A DNA stretch of 9,535 nt from Cytophagales bacterium (lineage in GTDB: Bacteria > Bacteroidota > Bacteroidia > Cytophagales > Spirosomataceae). Each line of letters opens with the position of its first letter. Position 1 is the first letter of the stretch. The notes beneath the pieces are model-generated. The model ran no database searches. It was not told the DNA's origin and was given only the letters and a program-made list of their open reading frames with translations. This document shows positions 7,910 through 9,535 of this stretch, one piece after another. Made by a program: the position numbers and the translations under genes. The DNA is taken from assembly GCA_013205605.1 (NCBI GenBank), contig JABMMK010000081.1, positions 1 through 9,535 on the forward strand, given 5' to 3'.

Positions 7910-8866
7910 ATGAAAGAATTAAAAGCATTTTTCACTAAGACCCCTACAGGCGGAATTTTTTTAGCGCTCATTTTAGTTTGTGCTTTATTTAGTTCGATGA
8001 CTTCTCGGTTTTTAACACCGACCAATATTTCTGTTATTTTAAATCAAGTGTCTGTGAATGCTATTTTGGCTTTTGGTGTCACATTTGTCATCATCGCTGG
8101 GGGGATTGATTTGTCATTAGGGTCTTTGGTGGCCGTTTGTGGTGTGGTCGTAGCGCTATTGTCCCAGAATAATGAGTATAGTTTATCGCTTGCCATTATT
8201 GGAACTTTAATCGCAGGCATTGCTTTAGGGGCACTTAATGGATTTATTGTGGTCTTGACCAAAGTACCTCCTTTTATTGTCACCTTAGGAACGATGACGA
8301 TTGGCAGAGGGGTTGCTTTGATTTTAAGTAAGGGTCGGCCTATTTCTGATTTAAATGAATCATTAAATTTTCTGGGGAATGGCGATGTTTTTGGGATTCC
8401 TATCCCAATCCTTTTTTTAGTTTTATCCTATGCCACTTGCCATATTTTATTGACTAAGACTATTTTTGGCCGTTATGTGAAAGCCATTGGCGGAAATGAA
8501 ATGGCTTCTTATGTGGCGGGGGTTCGAGTGAATCGCATCAAACTCTATGTCTACATGATCAGTGGTTTATTTGCGGCTTTGGCGGGTATTTTGTTGACGG
8601 CGCGAATAAATACAGGCCAGCCCAATGCTGGTTTGGGTTTTGAATTGGACGCTATTGCCGCGGTGATCATAGGCGGTACGAGTACTCGAGGAGGGAAAGG
8701 AACCATTACAGGTACTTTATTAGGCGTTTTGTTTATTGGCGTTATTAATAATGGCTTGGATTTAATTAATGTTTCTGCATATTGGCAACAAGTCATTATG
8801 GGAGGAATTATTATCTTAGCAGTCGTTTTAGATGGTTTGTATCAAAAATTAAAAATGAATATATGA
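7910..8866 (+). CDS. Sugar ABC transporter permease (RbsC type, CUT2)
   Basis: This 318-residue inner-membrane protein has about ten hydrophobic segments (roughly 14-30, 47-65, 70-85, 93-116, 119-139, 164-182, 211-231, 243-258, 266-285 and 294-311). Family hallmarks are GGIDLSLGS at 64-72, the cytoplasmic coupling loop GRYVKAIGGNEMASYVAGV between segments 6 and 7, and GGTSTRGGKG at 255-264. Length and architecture match BPD_transp_2 permeases such as RbsC. It would form the pore as a homodimer with the double-ATPase encoded 3 bases upstream. Its stop codon overlaps the start of the binding-protein gene by four bases (ATGA). The start at 7910 follows an A/T-rich tract with no Shine-Dalgarno and gives a short cytoplasmic N-terminus. 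Confidence 0.95.
   Translation: MKELKAFFTKTPTGGIFLALILVCALFSSMTSRFLTPTNISVILNQVSVNAILAFGVTFVIIAGGIDLSLGSLVAVCGVVVALLSQNNEYSLSLAIIGTLIAGIALGALNGFIVVLTKVPPFIVTLGTMTIGRGVALILSKGRPISDLNESLNFLGNGDVFGIPIPILFLVLSYATCHILLTKTIFGRYVKAIGGNEMASYVAGVRVNRIKLYVYMISGLFAALAGILLTARINTGQPNAGLGFELDAIAAVIIGGTSTRGGKGTITGTLLGVLFIGVINNGLDLINVSAYWQQVIMGGIIILAVVLDGLYQKLKMNI
8863..8866 (+). promoter_or_regulatory. ATGA start/stop overlap (translational coupling)
   Basis: The ATG of the binding-protein gene and the TGA of the permease gene share four bases. Together with the very short gaps upstream, this suggests the binding protein is translated by coupling. That is unusual in transporters that put the binding-protein gene first and express it in excess. 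Confidence 0.6.
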
Positions 8867-8916
8867 AATTGAAGTATGTATTATTCGTAAGTATGTTAAT
8901 GCTTGGCTTTTCTTGC
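8863..8916 (+). other. Lipoprotein signal peptide with Cys18
   Basis: Residues 1-18 read as a short basic N-terminus (MKLKY), a hydrophobic core, and a relaxed lipobox LGFSC ending at Cys18. The next residues (NEKKSD) are mixed charge rather than the run of acidic residues linked to surface export in Bacteroidota. Retention on the periplasmic side is therefore likely, as an ABC importer requires. Confidence 0.75.
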
Positions 8917-9535
8917 AATGAAAAGAAATCTGATAAAATCATTATTGGCGTTTCGATGTTGAGCATGCAAAACGAGTTTATCCAACAAGTGGCCGATGCG
9001 CTAGAGAAATCGGCAGCAACGAGCCAAGTAGAATTAATCATTGTAGATGCGGAGAGGTCGTCTTTAAAGCAGGTGGAGCAGGTGGAGAGTTTCATAAGCC
9101 AACAAGTGGACGCGATCATTTTAAATCCATGCGAATTTGAAGCCAGTTCACCGGCGGTCGACAAGGCTAAAAAAGCAGGTATTCCGATTGTCAACGTTAA
9201 TTCTTCTACCAAATCTAAGCCAGATGCTTTTGTTGGCTCTGATGATGCCGAGTCAGCTAATATGGCGATGGAGCTAATCGCCAAAAAATTAGGTGGCAAA
9301 GGAAATATAGTCATGATTCAGGGTTATATGGGTCAGGCAGCCCAATTAGATCGCGAACGTGGGGCTAAAACAGTCTTGGCGAAATATCCGGGCCTGAAGT
9401 TATTAGCTACTCAAACAGGGGAGTGGGATCGAGCCAAGTCCATGGCTTTAATGGAAAACTGGATTCAATCGTATGGCGATCAAATCCAAGCCGTATTTGC
9501 TCAAAATGATGAAATGGGATTAGGTGCCGTTCAGG
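8863..9535 (+). CDS. Sugar ABC transporter substrate-binding lipoprotein (RbsB type, 3' partial)
   Basis: The frame is open to the window end: 224 codons are visible, of about 300-320 expected. After the lipoprotein signal, the mature part follows the Peripla_BP_4 / ribose-binding pattern: IIIGVSMLSMQNEF (start of lobe 1), DAERSSLKQVEQVESFI and VDAIILNPCE (the usual QVE..I..GVDAI..NP region), a hinge around IPIVNVN, VGSDDAESANMAMELI, and QNDEMGLGAVQ with N215 and D216 matching the conserved ND-x-M-x-LG ligand and hinge motif. It would capture a monosaccharide-like ligand in the periplasm and hand it to the permease. Ligand identity is not readable. The start is fixed by the ATGA overlap with the permease gene and by the signal peptide directly after it. 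Confidence 0.92.
   Translation, partial: MKLKYVLFVSMLMLGFSCNEKKSDKIIIGVSMLSMQNEFIQQVADALEKSAATSQVELIIVDAERSSLKQVEQVESFISQQVDAIILNPCEFEASSPAVDKAKKAGIPIVNVNSSTKSKPDAFVGSDDAESANMAMELIAKKLGGKGNIVMIQGYMGQAAQLDRERGAKTVLAKYPGLKLLATQTGEWDRAKSMALMENWIQSYGDQIQAVFAQNDEMGLGAVQ

Noticed and set aside
9068..9088. Short direct repeat GCAGGTGGA x2 in the binding-protein gene
   Set aside because: It encodes KQVEQVE within the conserved QVE region of ribose-binding proteins, so it is explained by the protein sequence.
8811..9314. Minus-strand open frame of 167 codons
   Set aside because: It lies opposite the permease end and the well-supported binding-protein gene, and its peptide shows no recognisable family features. 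It is a shadow frame.

Overview
The window is one stretch of eight co-directional genes on the + strand, with no gene-free interval longer than 18 bases. It looks like the middle of a carbohydrate uptake and catabolism operon from a member of the Bacteroidota. The reasons are the moderately AT-rich sequence, the absence of Shine-Dalgarno motifs (starts are preceded by A/T-rich tracts instead), a Bacteroidota-style lipoprotein signal, and the gene families present. A Cytophagales-type (possibly freshwater) host is my best guess, but the sequence alone does not fix the genus.

Layout: (1) 2-1930, the 3' part of a large periplasmic beta-propeller/HEAT-like/cytochrome c protein of the Pirellula/Verrucomicrobium type, cut by the left window edge; (2) 1939-2997, a DUF4432 aldose-1-epimerase-like (mutarotase fold) protein; (3) 2997-4205, a cupin resembling class I mannose-6-phosphate isomerase; (4) 4224-5246, a xylose-isomerase-like TIM-barrel sugar isomerase/epimerase; (5) 5258-6409, a Gfo/Idh/MocA NAD(P)-dependent oxidoreductase; (6-8) 6419-9535, a ribose-type ABC importer made of a double-ATPase subunit, a permease and a lipoprotein substrate-binding protein, the last cut by the right window edge.

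How it may work together (inference): the lipoprotein captures a monosaccharide-like ligand in the periplasm and the permease and ATPase import it unphosphorylated. Inside the cell the mutarotase-like, cupin, TIM-barrel and dehydrogenase proteins interconvert or oxidise it. The secreted cytochrome c protein may oxidise a sugar, or pass on electrons, before uptake. No kinase, aldolase, regulator or SusC/SusD pair lies in the window, so the substrate cannot be named. Possible ligands include a keto-sugar, a cyclitol or an unusual aldose.

The most unexpected non-coding signal is a perfect 11-bp stem-loop followed by a T-run inside the ATPase gene (6584-6618). It has the architecture of an intrinsic terminator and points in the direction of transcription.
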